Below are positions 1-8,495 of a stretch of DNA of 57,090 nt, piece after piece (position 1 is the first letter of the stretch; each line of letters opens with the position of its first letter). The stretch is from Verrucomicrobiia bacterium (GTDB lineage: Bacteria; Verrucomicrobiota; Verrucomicrobiia; Verrucomicrobiales; Akkermansiaceae): contig JAUIJD010000029.1 in the NCBI GenBank assembly GCA_030431475.1, positions 1-57,090 of the forward strand. Reading direction: 5' to 3'. Made by a program: the position numbers and the translations under genes. The notes below the pieces were generated by a model, which saw only the letters and a program-made list of their open reading frames with translations, did no database searches and was not told the origin of the DNA.

Positions 1-82
1 CCATTCCGAACCCGGAAGTGAAACGCTGCAGCGCCGATGGTAGTGGGGCGATAGGCCCTGTGAGAGTAGGTCGCCGCCAGGT
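1..82 (+). rRNA. 5S ribosomal RNA, 3' part
   Basis: The window opens inside a 5S rRNA. The conserved core CCATTCCGAACCCGGAAGTG is followed by the CAGCGCCGATGGTAGT segment, then GTGAGAGTAGGTCGCCGCCAGG, which is the usual 3' end. The 5' third lies outside the window, so the gene is partial only because of the cut. A strong terminator follows at once, which marks the end of an rRNA operon. The exact last base is uncertain by a few positions. Confidence 0.93.
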
Positions 83-85
83 ATT

Positions 86-126
86 CGCCCGGCTCCGTCG
101 AAAGACGGGGCCGGGCGCTTCTGTTT
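86..126 (+). terminator. Rho-independent-type terminator of the rRNA operon
   Basis: Arms 86-99 and 104-117 pair over 14 bp with one G-U pair and enclose a GAAA tetraloop; a T-rich stretch (cttctgttt) follows. It lies just after the 5S 3' end. Confidence 0.85.
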
Positions 127-198
127 CAGGGGCAGGGGTCCAGGACGACACCAGGGTTTCCGCTCGGTGAGCATCGTGCTTTTGAGTGATGGAAATGC

Positions 199-750
199 TT
201 GGATTCCTGGTGGTGCCCTCTAGGAATCGCTGCAGCACATCTCCATCTCTTGAAGGCACACGAAATCTATCAGAAGATCGATCCGGCGCTGGTGACCCAG
301 ATGCTCGACTGGTTCAGGGACAACGATCGCAATGTCTATCGGTCGGCGGTGTCGACGCTCGCGCAGAGTCGCAAGCTGAGGCTGGCATTCATTCAGAAGA
401 AGCCGTTGCCGGATCAGTACGCCTGGATTCTGAAGACCTTGAAGATGAGGACTTCGGACACGATTGGAGAGCATTTGCTGCAGGCCTGGCTGATGGCGGG
501 GAACCAGGAGCTTCTGGTGACCTTCTGTGACGGTGTGGGCATCGAGCATGACGGCAACGGTTCCGTCACGGGTGAGCTTCCGGATGAGCTCGATGCAGCG
601 AAGGTGAAGGAGTCCGTCGACCGGATGGTCGAGAAGTTCGACCCGAAGGTGGTGACGCTCTATCTCATTGTCTTCAACCTTCAGCAGCCGGGCGGATGGC
701 CGGCAGTGACCGAGATTCTTGAGAAGGATGATCGGCTCTCGTTGAGCTGA
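199..750 (+). CDS. Conserved hypothetical protein, helical
   Basis: A protein of up to 183 residues of unknown function. The sequence reads as mostly helical with no signal peptide or membrane segment, so it is probably cytoplasmic. The segment around residues 60-110 (QKKPLPDQYAWILKTLKM, then GEHLLQAWLM) and the C-terminal half (FDPKVVTLYLIVFN) have the regular hydrophobic pattern of a folded protein, and codon usage fits the neighbours. The annotated start is TTG at 199. A second TTG lies near 250, where the well-patterned sequence begins, so the first 15-20 residues are doubtful. It stands alone behind the rRNA terminator and converges on lptB. I recall similar proteins in Verrucomicrobiota but know no function. 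Confidence 0.7.
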   Translation: MDSWWCPLGIAAAHLHLLKAHEIYQKIDPALVTQMLDWFRDNDRNVYRSAVSTLAQSRKLRLAFIQKKPLPDQYAWILKTLKMRTSDTIGEHLLQAWLMAGNQELLVTFCDGVGIEHDGNGSVTGELPDELDAAKVKESVDRMVEKFDPKVVTLYLIVFNLQQPGGWPAVTEILEKDDRLSLS

Positions 751-775
751 GCGAAACCCGGCCGTCGGATCCCGG

Positions 776-1528
776 CTACATCCGGAAATCCTCGCCGAGG
801 TAGTGCTTCCGGGCGGTGGGGTCGTTGACGAGGAAGTCGGACGACCCCTCGAGGATGACCTTGCCGTCGTGGATGAGGAAGGCCCGGTCGACGATGGAGA
901 GGGTCTCCCGGACCGAGTGGTCGGTGATCAGGATCGCGAGACCGTCGCGCTCCCGAAGTTCTCGGACGATGCTCTGGATGTCCTCGACGGCGATCGGGTC
1001 GATGCCGGCGAAGGGCTCATCGAGCATCAGAAGCTTCGGCTCGGTGCAGAGCGTGCGGGCAATCGCGAGGCGACGTTTTTCGCCGCCCGAGAGGGTGATG
1101 GCGGCCGACTTCCGGACCTTGGCGATCTTGAAGCGCTCGAGGAGCTGCTCGGCCTTTTCCACGCGCTGAGCCTTGGTCAGGTCGGGTCGGGTCTCGAGGA
1201 TGGCGAGGAGGTTGTCGAGGACGCTGAGCTTGCGGAAAACCGATTCCTCCTGCGGCAGGTAGCCGAGCCCGAGACGGGCGCGGCGATGCATCGGGAGATG
1301 GGAGATGTCGGACTCGGAGAAGTGTACCGAACCGGCGTCAGGCGGGACGATGCCGGCGATCATGTAGAAGGATGTGGTCTTGCCGGCGCCGTTCGGCCCG
1401 AGGAGGCCGACGATCTCGCCGGGACCGACGGCCAGACTGACGTCGTCTACGACCGGACGGCCGCCGTAGCACTTCCTGAGACCGTCGGCGTGGAGCAGCG
1501 GTTCGGTGACGGGCATGGGGGAGACCAT
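776..1528 (-). CDS. lptB: LPS export ABC transporter ATP-binding protein LptB
   Basis: Cytoplasmic ATPase that powers extraction of LPS from the inner membrane with LptF/LptG and LptC. All ABC motifs are present: Walker A GPNGAGKTT (about residues 44-52), Q-loop near 93, signature LSGGE (146-150), Walker B LLMLDEP (166-172), and H-loop in ITDHSVRE. The length, 250 aa, is close to the usual ~240. It begins 5 nt after the stop of the LptC/LptA gene, so the two are almost certainly co-transcribed. Two ATGs are possible (residues 1 and 5), and both are preceded by a CCCC run instead of a Shine-Dalgarno. The permease genes lptF/lptG are not in the window. Confidence 0.96.
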   Translation of the reverse strand: MVSPMPVTEPLLHADGLRKCYGGRPVVDDVSLAVGPGEIVGLLGPNGAGKTTSFYMIAGIVPPDAGSVHFSESDISHLPMHRRARLGLGYLPQEESVFRKLSVLDNLLAILETRPDLTKAQRVEKAEQLLERFKIAKVRKSAAITLSGGEKRRLAIARTLCTEPKLLMLDEPFAGIDPIAVEDIQSIVRELRERDGLAILITDHSVRETLSIVDRAFLIHDGKVILEGSSDFLVNDPTARKHYLGEDFRM

Positions 1529-1533
1529 GGGGA

Positions 1534-2838
1534 TCAGTTGCCTTTGTCGATTTCGATGAAGCCCTTCGCGTCGCCCACGAAGGAGGCGTCACCACTTTCG
1601 AGGTTGATCATGATGTAGCCTTTCGGGTCCACCACCCGGCCGTTGGCGGTGTCGGAGATGATCCATGGCTGGCCGCCCCTGATGATGAGCTCGTTGCTGT
1701 TGAGGTCCATGACCATCTGCCGGCCCGAGGCCTTGGCGGCCTTGTCGCCGGGCTGGAGCTTCTTTCGTTCCACGACGACGGTGCCGGTGGCAACAATGCG
1801 GGCCGGATCGCCGAACTTCGCATCGGCGAGCACGCCGTTCTCCTTCGAGTCCTCGTCAGCGGGCGAGGATTCGTCCTGTTCCATGAAAACCTTCACCTCG
1901 TCGGCTCCCGTCAGCGTGAACTCCGGGTGATCGATGTCGACGGATTCGAGGAAGACGAGCACGCCGGACTCGGAATCGAAAAAGATGCCCTTCTTCGCCT
2001 GGATGGAGGCAGGAAGCTTGAACTCCTTCTCCACTTCGGGATCCGGCACCTTCGACGTGAGATCCGGGGTGGGACCGTCCTCCATCTCGACGGCGGCCTT
2101 TGCCAGAAAGTCCTTCAGGGACGCGTCGGCCTCGCCGGCGAGCGTCTCGGTGGTTTCGATCTGCACATCCGCGGCCTCGGTTGCTTCGTCGGAGAGGTGT
2201 TCCTGGCTTCCGGCGAGGCGATCGAGGCCCTGCATCTCTTGGTCGCTGAGGGTTTCCGGCTCCTGCGCGTTGAGGGCACCGGCGGCGACGAGGGCGAGGC
2301 CAGCGGCGCCGAAGTGACGGGGTCGGGGCATATTCATGGAAGTCCGGGTGTCGATGAGGGTTCGGGCGGTGGCGGGCCCGTGGAGAAAGCCACGTGAGCG
2401 GTCGATTTCGTAGACGATCCCGGTGCCGGTGGCGGTGAAGTCGTCGGATGCCAGCGTTACCGGATCGGAGGAGCGAAGCAGGCGCTGGTCGTGAAGGCGG
2501 GCGGTTTTGAGATCGATGCCGGCCTTGAGCGAGCGGTCGGGATGGTAGAATTCGATGCGGACGGCTTCGGCATCGATGGTCTCGTCATCCACGAGGACCA
2601 GCTTGTCGGCGCGCAGGACCGAGCTCAGGTGATGCTGCTCGTCGTACTGGGGCAGCAGGATCTTCTGGAGAATGCTGCCCTCGACCAGCATCTCCATGGC
2701 CGGGAGGTCGTTGTCCTCCTCATCTCCGCCCCCGTCGAGGTTGAGCCCCTGGGCTCCCACCGCGACGGGAAAGGCGCATCCGAGGCCCGCCAGCACGCAG
2801 AGCGTGCGGGTCACGAGGGGCGACGTCGGGGATTTCAC
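1534..2838 (-). CDS. LptC-like and LptA/OstA-like protein encoded in one reading frame
   Basis: One open frame carries two periplasmic LPS-transport modules. With the GTG start at 2838, 5 nt after the kdsA stop, the product has 434 aa; an upstream in-frame ATG at 2874 would overlap kdsA by 32 nt. The first ~165 residues have a signal-like segment ending AVGAQG and an LptC-like part (LPQYDEQHHLSSVLRADK, then a TGTGIVYE segment). A second signal-peptide-like stretch, MPRPRHFGAAGLALVAAGAL, starts about residue 168-170 (ATGs at 2337 and 2331). After an acidic linker comes an OstA-like beta-rich domain (ASIQAKKGIFFDSESGVLVF, GRQMVMDL, GKGFIEID-like end). It may be a true fusion, or two genes in the same frame with internal initiation. 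The family assignment rests on context (kdsA, lptB) plus pattern. Confidence 0.8.
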   Translation of the reverse strand: MKSPTSPLVTRTLCVLAGLGCAFPVAVGAQGLNLDGGGDEEDNDLPAMEMLVEGSILQKILLPQYDEQHHLSSVLRADKLVLVDDETIDAEAVRIEFYHPDRSLKAGIDLKTARLHDQRLLRSSDPVTLASDDFTATGTGIVYEIDRSRGFLHGPATARTLIDTRTSMNMPRPRHFGAAGLALVAAGALNAQEPETLSDQEMQGLDRLAGSQEHLSDEATEAADVQIETTETLAGEADASLKDFLAKAAVEMEDGPTPDLTSKVPDPEVEKEFKLPASIQAKKGIFFDSESGVLVFLESVDIDHPEFTLTGADEVKVFMEQDESSPADEDSKENGVLADAKFGDPARIVATGTVVVERKKLQPGDKAAKASGRQMVMDLNSNELIIRGGQPWIISDTANGRVVDPKGYIMINLESGDASFVGDAKGFIEIDKGN

Positions 2839-2842
2839 GGGA

Positions 2843-3667
2843 TCAGGCGCCGTGCGAGGCGTGGTGGATGGCAATCAGTCGGACGATGATGTCCTCAAGA
2901 AATTCGAGCGGAATCTGGTTGGGGCCGTCCGACATCGCATTGGCGGGGTCGGAATGGGTCTCCATGAAGAGACCGTCGACACCGGTGGCGATCGCGGCCC
3001 GGGCGAGCACCGGGGCGAGCTCGCCATCGCCTCCGGTCGAGCCGCCGAGGCCGCCGGGGCGCTGCACGGAGTGCGTGGCGTCGAAGATGACCGGAATGCC
3101 CTCCTTGCGGATCCAGAAGAGGGACCGCATGTCGGTGACGAGATTGTTGTAGCCGAAGGTGGTGCCGCGCTCGGTGATGAAGAAGCTGTGGCAGCCGAAG
3201 GCGCGCATCTTCTCGGCGATGTTCACCGTGTCCCAGGGGGCGAGGAACTGGCCCTTTTTCACGTTCACCGCCCGGCCGGTCTTCGCCGCGGCCTCGAGCA
3301 GGTCGGTCTGGCGGCAGAGAAAGGCGGGGATCTGCAGCAGGTCGATGTGCTCGGCGGCGATCTCGGCGTGCTCGGCGGTGTGGATGTCGGTGGTCACCGG
3401 GACCTCGAGCTCCTTGCCGATCTCACCGAGGATGCGGCAGCCTTCCTCGACACCCGGTCCGCGGAAAGAGCTCACCGAAGTGCGGTTGGCCTTGTCGTAG
3501 GAGGCTTTGAAAATGAAGGGGATGCCGGTCTTGTCGGCGATCTCCTTGACCGAGCGCGCCATGTCCCAGGCGAACTCCTCGTTCTCGAGGGCGCAGGGGC
3601 CGAGGATGAAGATGGGAAGGGGCCCGCCGACGGGGACGGAGCCGATTTGGAAAGGTTCGAAGTGCAT
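2843..3667 (-). CDS. kdsA: 3-deoxy-8-phosphooctulonate synthase (Kdo-8-P synthase)
   Basis: Condenses phosphoenolpyruvate with arabinose-5-phosphate to make Kdo-8-phosphate for the LPS core; cytoplasmic TIM barrel. Family motifs are clear: LGPCALEN near the N-terminus, FKASYDKANRTS, LQIPAFLCRQTDLL, NVKKGQFLAPWD, ERGTTFGYNNLVTDMR and FDATHSVQRPGG. The Cys in GPC suggests the metal-dependent class; this is inference from known KdsA subclasses. I chose the ATG at 3667 (274 aa), because the longer frame back to 3763 runs through a purine/pyrimidine repeat and adds nothing family-like. The gene lies between DUF1844 and the lptC/lptA frame in one minus-strand operon. Confidence 0.95.
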   Translation of the reverse strand: MHFEPFQIGSVPVGGPLPIFILGPCALENEEFAWDMARSVKEIADKTGIPFIFKASYDKANRTSVSSFRGPGVEEGCRILGEIGKELEVPVTTDIHTAEHAEIAAEHIDLLQIPAFLCRQTDLLEAAAKTGRAVNVKKGQFLAPWDTVNIAEKMRAFGCHSFFITERGTTFGYNNLVTDMRSLFWIRKEGIPVIFDATHSVQRPGGLGGSTGGDGELAPVLARAAIATGVDGLFMETHSDPANAMSDGPNQIPLEFLEDIIVRLIAIHHASHGA

Positions 3668-3715
3668 GGGGAAGATGGAAGACGGGAAGACAGAAGACGG
3701 AAGACCCTCAGGCTT
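3668..3715 (-). repeat. Degenerate GAAGAC-type repeat leader upstream of kdsA
   Basis: On the plus strand the word gaagac/gaagat recurs about six times between the DUF1844 end and the kdsA start. Read in the gene's direction it is a pyrimidine-rich leader of TCTTC words ending CTTCCCC directly before the ATG. No Shine-Dalgarno is visible. Confidence 0.55.
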
Positions 3716-3974
3716 CATCCTCCATGTCAGCCACTTTTTCGTAGAGCGGGCGCAGGTTGGCAAGGGCGGTGCCGAGGAGTTTTTGTTCCTCGGCGGTCAG
3801 ATTGCCCTCGGTTTTCACCTCCAGCATCTCGAGCGAGTCGATCACGCTTCTGGCGGCGGGCAGGTTGGTCCGCTTTTCCCCGGTGGCGGGATTCGGAAGC
3901 TGGCCGAGGAAAAAGCCGGCATTCTGGGCCTGGAGCAGGACGAAATCGTGGAAACGCGGATCCGCGGAGGGCAT
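3708..3974 (-). CDS. DUF1844 family protein
   Basis: An 88-aa cytoplasmic protein of the DUF1844 family, function unknown. Family features seen are PRFHDFVLLQAQNAGFFLGQ at the start, a LPNPATGEKRTNLPAARSVID stretch broken by short loops, LEMLE, and the EEQKLLGTALANLR helix. DUF1844 proteins are short and usually stand alone; here it is the first gene of the kdsA-lptC/A-lptB operon and ends about 40 nt before kdsA. The ATG at 3974 is preceded on its own strand by a CCCTCCCCCC run and, further up, by a degenerate repeat (3984-4022). Confidence 0.85.
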   Translation of the reverse strand: MPSADPRFHDFVLLQAQNAGFFLGQLPNPATGEKRTNLPAARSVIDSLEMLEVKTEGNLTAEEQKLLGTALANLRPLYEKVADMEDEA

Positions 3975-3983
3975 GGGGGGAGG

Positions 3984-4022
3984 GTAGGGCTGCGAAGTTC
4001 CAAGTGAGAAGTGCCAAGTTTG
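3984..4022 (-). repeat. Degenerate direct repeat upstream of the DUF1844 gene
   Basis: The plus strand shows gaagttccaagt followed by gaagtgccaagtt, an imperfect direct repeat of about 12-13 nt. It sits between the 3' end of the DUF707 gene and the start of DUF1844. Confidence 0.5.
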
Positions 4023-4034
4023 GATGAGGCGGAG

Positions 4035-5378
4035 TCACCCGCTGGGGTGGGGGATCTCAAATGGGTCGGTATCGCTCTTTGGGCCGCAGATTGAATGGCT
4101 GATCCCGTGTTCGTGCGGTTCGAGCAGCCAGCCCATTTCGACCGGGGTGTAGGGGATCAGGCCTTGGCTTTCCAGGAACCGCTGCATATCGGTCTCGGAA
4201 ACGTGCTTGATCGATTGGACCGGGCGAGTGTGCACTACCGGTAGCGCGTCGACGATTCCTTTCCTGCCCAAGGGGATGTAGTCGTAGCCCCATCCACTGT
4301 CGTTCCCGGGGTTGAGGTAGGTGTAGAATTCGCGCCATCCCTCCCGCGTGAAAACAGGTGCCATGATTTCCACGAAATTCGTCAATCGGCCCACAATGTC
4401 GAAGCAGGGTTTTCCGTCTCGGGTGCGAAGGGGTGGGGGAGTTGGGCGGTGCTTCGTGATCTCGTGCGATAGCCCGTAGCGAGACTGGATTGAGGGCTGA
4501 GCGACTGAAAGCCGGTTGGTTCTCATGATCTGCACAAATCGCTGCGGGTCGAAATGATCTGCTGCAAGATCGTCGTCCCAAAAGAAGAGAAAATCGAATT
4601 CCGACACGGACGCCGGATTCAGGTGTCGAAGAGCGAGCTGCCATTTGTTGCCGATGTCCCGGATGAGACGGCCTTGACCGGAAACCGGCAATTCAGCTGT
4701 GTCATATTGAAGTAACAAGCATTCCACGTCCGCTTCGGAAAACAGCTTAAGGGTCCGTGGCAGCAGTCCTGCCGCTGAGGCACCTACCGGCGATGCAAAG
4801 AGGATCTTGCACTGTTGGCTGAGCTCCTGCGGTCGTTCATCCGCAATTCGTGCCTCGGCGAGAGGAAAGTGTTGGGCTGGAGTCGGAAAGTGGAGAAGGC
4901 CTGGTACATGCTTCACCGGACCTTGCCAATGCCACGTTCGACGGTCATACCAGCGACCGGCTCGCTCTGACGGTGTGAAGCGCCCCGTGCCACCGATGTC
5001 CTCGATGATTAGACCTGCCTGATTTACCAAGGTGGGGATCAGTGCCTCGGGATGGCCATTCGCCCCGTCCTCGATGCTTGCCAATACCCTCCTGGCCGCT
5101 GCCTGGCTCAGTCTAATCAGGGGCATCAGGGCAGCAACTCCGGAGGTTTCTAAGTCCATTCTGCCTGGGATCGCAAGGCTTGACCACCGGTGCCAATCAG
5201 GATCATCCGAGTAGGCCCGGACGTTTGTTGCCAAGAGGTCGGCCTTACAGTCCTTGAACGATTGGAGGAACGCCCCCTTGAGGTCTGCGAACCATACCCT
5301 CAGGTCGGCCATCCAAAGGTATTCATCCTCATTTTGGATGAAGTTCTCGAGGCGGCGGGTGATCTCCGGAAGTTCCAT
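4035..5378 (-). CDS. DUF707-type protein with a truncated glycosyltransferase-like N-terminal domain
   Basis: 447 aa, no signal peptide. The C-terminal half (about residues 190-440) matches the DUF707 pattern: FLFFWDDDL (acidic triad), SVAQPSIQSRYGLSHEI, LTNFVEIMAPVFTREGWREF and NDSGWGYDYIPLG. DUF707 proteins are thought to be glycosyltransferase-like. The first ~180 residues resemble the middle of the fusion protein encoded at 11426-12877 (shared pattern DADL..VR..DPEW..WS), but start where that protein has VWFVEDDV. Here the stretch reads LWMADLRVWF, so the acidic motif is lost and roughly 140 N-terminal residues are missing. Last gene of a four-gene minus-strand glycosyltransferase run; it starts 20 nt after the previous stop. 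Confidence 0.75.
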   Translation of the reverse strand: MELPEITRRLENFIQNEDEYLWMADLRVWFADLKGAFLQSFKDCKADLLATNVRAYSDDPDWHRWSSLAIPGRMDLETSGVAALMPLIRLSQAAARRVLASIEDGANGHPEALIPTLVNQAGLIIEDIGGTGRFTPSERAGRWYDRRTWHWQGPVKHVPGLLHFPTPAQHFPLAEARIADERPQELSQQCKILFASPVGASAAGLLPRTLKLFSEADVECLLLQYDTAELPVSGQGRLIRDIGNKWQLALRHLNPASVSEFDFLFFWDDDLAADHFDPQRFVQIMRTNRLSVAQPSIQSRYGLSHEITKHRPTPPPLRTRDGKPCFDIVGRLTNFVEIMAPVFTREGWREFYTYLNPGNDSGWGYDYIPLGRKGIVDALPVVHTRPVQSIKHVSETDMQRFLESQGLIPYTPVEMGWLLEPHEHGISHSICGPKSDTDPFEIPHPSG

Positions 5379-5398
5379 GGAAAGACGAAGCCGGAAAC

Positions 5399-6973
5399 TC
5401 AGAATGTCTGCCAGACGCCGAAGGTGCGATTTCTCATCTGGTCTCTGGCCGTTTGGATTCTGGCCAGCTTGGCCTCAATGTCACCTGCCTGAGTCGCGTG
5501 ATAAAACACGGTGTGCTCATGGACAGGATATCTCCCCAGCACGCCGATTCCTTCTGGAAGAGGCCGGTGTTTGATGCCTAGTTCAGGAATCAGGCGATTG
5601 ATCTCGTCCTGATCCCCGAATGCTCGACGACTCGTGAGCAAAGCCTCCAAGGTTCGCTCGTAGAGTTCGGCGATCTTCGGGCATTTCCGCAGAATCAGGA
5701 ACCCGCCGTTGTAGTGGTCCCGCCGCTCTGGATCGTCCAGCACGCCCGCGAACTCGGTTCCCCCGGCGGCAGCGTTGACGATCATGTTCCGGATTTCCCG
5801 AGGTCTGAAGAAGTGGATATCTACGTCGCTGACGATGAAGTAGTCTCCTTCCCCGATCTCGCATTCCATCGTCTTGAGGGTGAACTCGATCTTATGGGCG
5901 AGCATTCGATACCAGGAATCGCTCTGGAAACCGAAGGCGTCGTAGCTCGATAGATCAAAAGCTTCGGAGACCAGTCGGAGATTCTGGTTGTCGGGGTCGA
6001 GGCTTCGAACGAAATTTTCGTAGAGGGGGGTGAGGTTTGAGCTGTGGACCGCGATCACCGGAAGGGGAACTCCGGGATCCAGGACCCGGGATTCAATCCT
6101 ACGCTGTTCGCGTCCCAAGGTGTCACAGCGATGAGTGATCCCTTCGGCGCTACGATGGAGCAGAGCCTCCACCGTCAGGTTCTCGGCGGCGAAGCGGCGG
6201 GCGTTCCGTCCGATGCTTGCATAGAGTTCCGGGTCGCCCTCGAGCTTCTCTCGGTGGTCCAGCAGATCGGAGAGATCTGCTTTCACAGGAACGTAGTGGA
6301 CCCACGGGCGAAGGTCCTCGTGCCAGTGTTCGACGTATTGTCTCTGGACTAGGAATAGTGGACGCCCGGTGGCCATCAACCACTTGATTCGAGCGGAATA
6401 GCCGCCTCGTTCTCCGCCCCCTTCGCAGTCGATCAGATACTTGTATTTCGCATGGTCCGGGATGGAGACCTGTCGGGATTTCGAACGCTGCCCCCCGGCT
6501 GCCGTTGGATCCCATTCCATCAGCTCGGTATCGAGCCAGCGCGGATTGGCTCGCCCGATCCGGCAGAGTTCGACGCGTGAAGGGTGGGTGTTGGCTCCGA
6601 TCCAGAACATCCGATCGTCTTCATAAGGAGCATCGGCGGCCAGCAATTCGGACATCATGGTTTCCGCATTCGGGATGCCGACCTGCGGCCAGCGCAGCGT
6701 GTAGGGGCAGGGGAAGGGCAGGCACTTGGAGGGCCGACCGATATGTTTCGTTGCGCTGAACGGAAGTTCGTGGGATTCGGACCAGTTTGGATCGGGCGGG
6801 AGGTCACCGAAGGAAATCCCACCGCTTCTGCCAATGAGCAGCTCAGGCCAGTTCTGAACGAGGTCACATAGGAACTCCAGTGCGCATTCCCCACGACATT
6901 CCCAGCTCTCGAAGCGGGTCACGACGATGCGATCGACTGCCTCGATTTCAAAGTGGACTACATTGCCATCCAT
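5399..6973 (-). CDS. Two-domain glycosyltransferase: CAP10/GT90-like plus GT77-like
   Basis: 524 aa, probably a cytoplasmic or membrane-associated sugar transferase acting on surface polysaccharide. Residues ~100-290 have the CAP10/GT90 pattern (KYKYLIDCEGGGERGGYSAR, then KWLMATGRPLFLV and a WVHYVPV stretch). Residues ~300-524 form a second nucleotide-sugar transferase domain with GDYFIVSDVDIHFF (DxD at about 383-385), a HYNGGFLILRK segment and FGDQDEINRLI, which resemble GT77-type enzymes. The fusion could attach two sugars in sequence. Its start overlaps the 3' end of the upstream glycosyltransferase gene by 16 nt, which implies co-transcription. Substrates cannot be read from sequence. Confidence 0.8.
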   Translation of the reverse strand: MDGNVVHFEIEAVDRIVVTRFESWECRGECALEFLCDLVQNWPELLIGRSGGISFGDLPPDPNWSESHELPFSATKHIGRPSKCLPFPCPYTLRWPQVGIPNAETMMSELLAADAPYEDDRMFWIGANTHPSRVELCRIGRANPRWLDTELMEWDPTAAGGQRSKSRQVSIPDHAKYKYLIDCEGGGERGGYSARIKWLMATGRPLFLVQRQYVEHWHEDLRPWVHYVPVKADLSDLLDHREKLEGDPELYASIGRNARRFAAENLTVEALLHRSAEGITHRCDTLGREQRRIESRVLDPGVPLPVIAVHSSNLTPLYENFVRSLDPDNQNLRLVSEAFDLSSYDAFGFQSDSWYRMLAHKIEFTLKTMECEIGEGDYFIVSDVDIHFFRPREIRNMIVNAAAGGTEFAGVLDDPERRDHYNGGFLILRKCPKIAELYERTLEALLTSRRAFGDQDEINRLIPELGIKHRPLPEGIGVLGRYPVHEHTVFYHATQAGDIEAKLARIQTARDQMRNRTFGVWQTF

Positions 6974-8481
6974 GGTGCGGGAGTTGCGAGGCCGGAGATC
7001 TCATTGCGGTGCAGTCCCCAGCGTCCGATGTCGGAAGCGGCAGGGAATTTCCGTGCGAAGAAGCTTGGTGAGGCGGCGAGTTTGGAGATCAACGGGAGAT
7101 TGGTGGATAGATACTCTTCCGGATGGGCGATCCTGGCGTCTTTTGTCCATCGGACCCAGGTGGGTGCGACGTTCTGCATCCTCGAACCCTCGTCGAAACC
7201 ACGCAGCGCCAGTACGGTGCCGAAATAGTGCTCGTCCGGGGCCATGATTGAAGCGAAGCGCTCGGTAAAATCGTGCTCCACGATGCATTCCGCCGCCTCG
7301 CGGTTCAGGAGTGACCACTGCGAATGAACCCGCATCGCCCGCTCCGGGAGGTCTTTGACCTGCTCCAGGCGCTCCCGATGCGGCGAACTGACCTCGGATC
7401 CCGAGGCGACCATATCCATCATCGACCGCCCATCGATCATCAGGCGTCGCCGGATCTCGGTCCAGGGACGGATTGGTACGCAGCTCTCCGAGACGAACGC
7501 GAAGTGGGTCAGCGTTCCGTCGGCCATGGCCGCGCGGAGCAGCGCCAGCATCGCGAGGACGAGTGAGATGTCGCCCCACTTCGTTTCGTGCCATTCGTCG
7601 ATCCGGTATTCGTGAAGAAGGCCGGCGTGCTCCCGGTCCTTGACGTGGGCAAACGCGCGGACGCCATCGCCGGCGTCGTCAAGGAACTCTCTCCAGATTC
7701 CCGGGTGGTTCACGTCCTGCCGGGTCAGGAATAGGAGGCCCAGTTTTGGCTCCCTATGAGGCCGGAGGGCTGCGACGGGCGCTCTCCACCGGCTGCCGCC
7801 CCACATCTTGGCCTGCAGGCCGATCAGCTCGCCGGATGATGCCTGCTGCTCTCCTGTCTTGGTGTAGTTGCTGTAGGTGCCGCCGGTGAGGTCGGAGGTC
7901 ACCACCGCCTGCCACGCGAGGTTCGGGTAGCAGGCGTAGGTCGGGATCTCGCCGTGCAGGTCCGCCAGATACCAGTCGCTCGCCCGGGCATGTGTCTTCA
8001 GCCGGTTCTGCGGCTTGCTGGCGTCGAGCGCGGAGATCACACGCCGGTAGTAGGGTGCGCGAACCGCGAAAGCATGGGTATCGAGAGCGTAAGGGGTTCT
8101 CACGATCCCAGCGGCGGCGGGCCAAGGGCGCTTGTGGTGCGCGCAGCCGAGATAGAAGATTCCCCAGTCGTCCGGAAGCTCGAGTTCCGCGATGCGTTCC
8201 AAGATCTCGGGATGGAACACGACGTCGTCCTCCAGGATGAGCACCGATTCCGCCCCCGCCAGCATCGCCTTGCGGATCGCCAGGCGCTGGGTGAGCGCCA
8301 GCGCATAGCGTCCCGCGCTCTCGTATCCGCGAGTTTTCCTGACGAAGCGCGCATCCACCGCGGGGAAACGTTCGGCGGTGATCCCGGCTTTAAGGAGCCG
8401 CCATTCGGTTTCTGCCCGACGTTCGGATCGTCGTCCGAGATTGATCCAGTAGCGAAGCGGAAACTGCTCTTCAAGGTTCAT
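6958..8481 (-). CDS. Two-domain glycosyltransferase: GT25-like plus GT14-like
   Basis: 507 aa. Residues 1-230 look like a GT25 (LPS galactosyltransferase) domain: YWINLGRRSERR at the start, LEDDVVF at about 83-89, and ASDWYLADL later. Residues ~245-480 resemble GT14 core-2/I-branching enzymes: LGLLFLTRQDVNHPGIW, HFAFVSESCVPIRPW, HSQWSLLNREAA, APDEHYFGTVLA and WVRW. Such a fusion may combine a galactosyltransferase-like and a branching activity; the donor and acceptor are unknown. It starts 14 nt after the preceding gene's stop and overlaps the next gene by 16 nt. Confidence 0.82.
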   Translation of the reverse strand: MNLEEQFPLRYWINLGRRSERRAETEWRLLKAGITAERFPAVDARFVRKTRGYESAGRYALALTQRLAIRKAMLAGAESVLILEDDVVFHPEILERIAELELPDDWGIFYLGCAHHKRPWPAAAGIVRTPYALDTHAFAVRAPYYRRVISALDASKPQNRLKTHARASDWYLADLHGEIPTYACYPNLAWQAVVTSDLTGGTYSNYTKTGEQQASSGELIGLQAKMWGGSRWRAPVAALRPHREPKLGLLFLTRQDVNHPGIWREFLDDAGDGVRAFAHVKDREHAGLLHEYRIDEWHETKWGDISLVLAMLALLRAAMADGTLTHFAFVSESCVPIRPWTEIRRRLMIDGRSMMDMVASGSEVSSPHRERLEQVKDLPERAMRVHSQWSLLNREAAECIVEHDFTERFASIMAPDEHYFGTVLALRGFDEGSRMQNVAPTWVRWTKDARIAHPEEYLSTNLPLISKLAASPSFFARKFPAASDIGRWGLHRNEISGLATPAPWMAM

Positions 8482-8495
8482 CGTGAAACGGAAAA

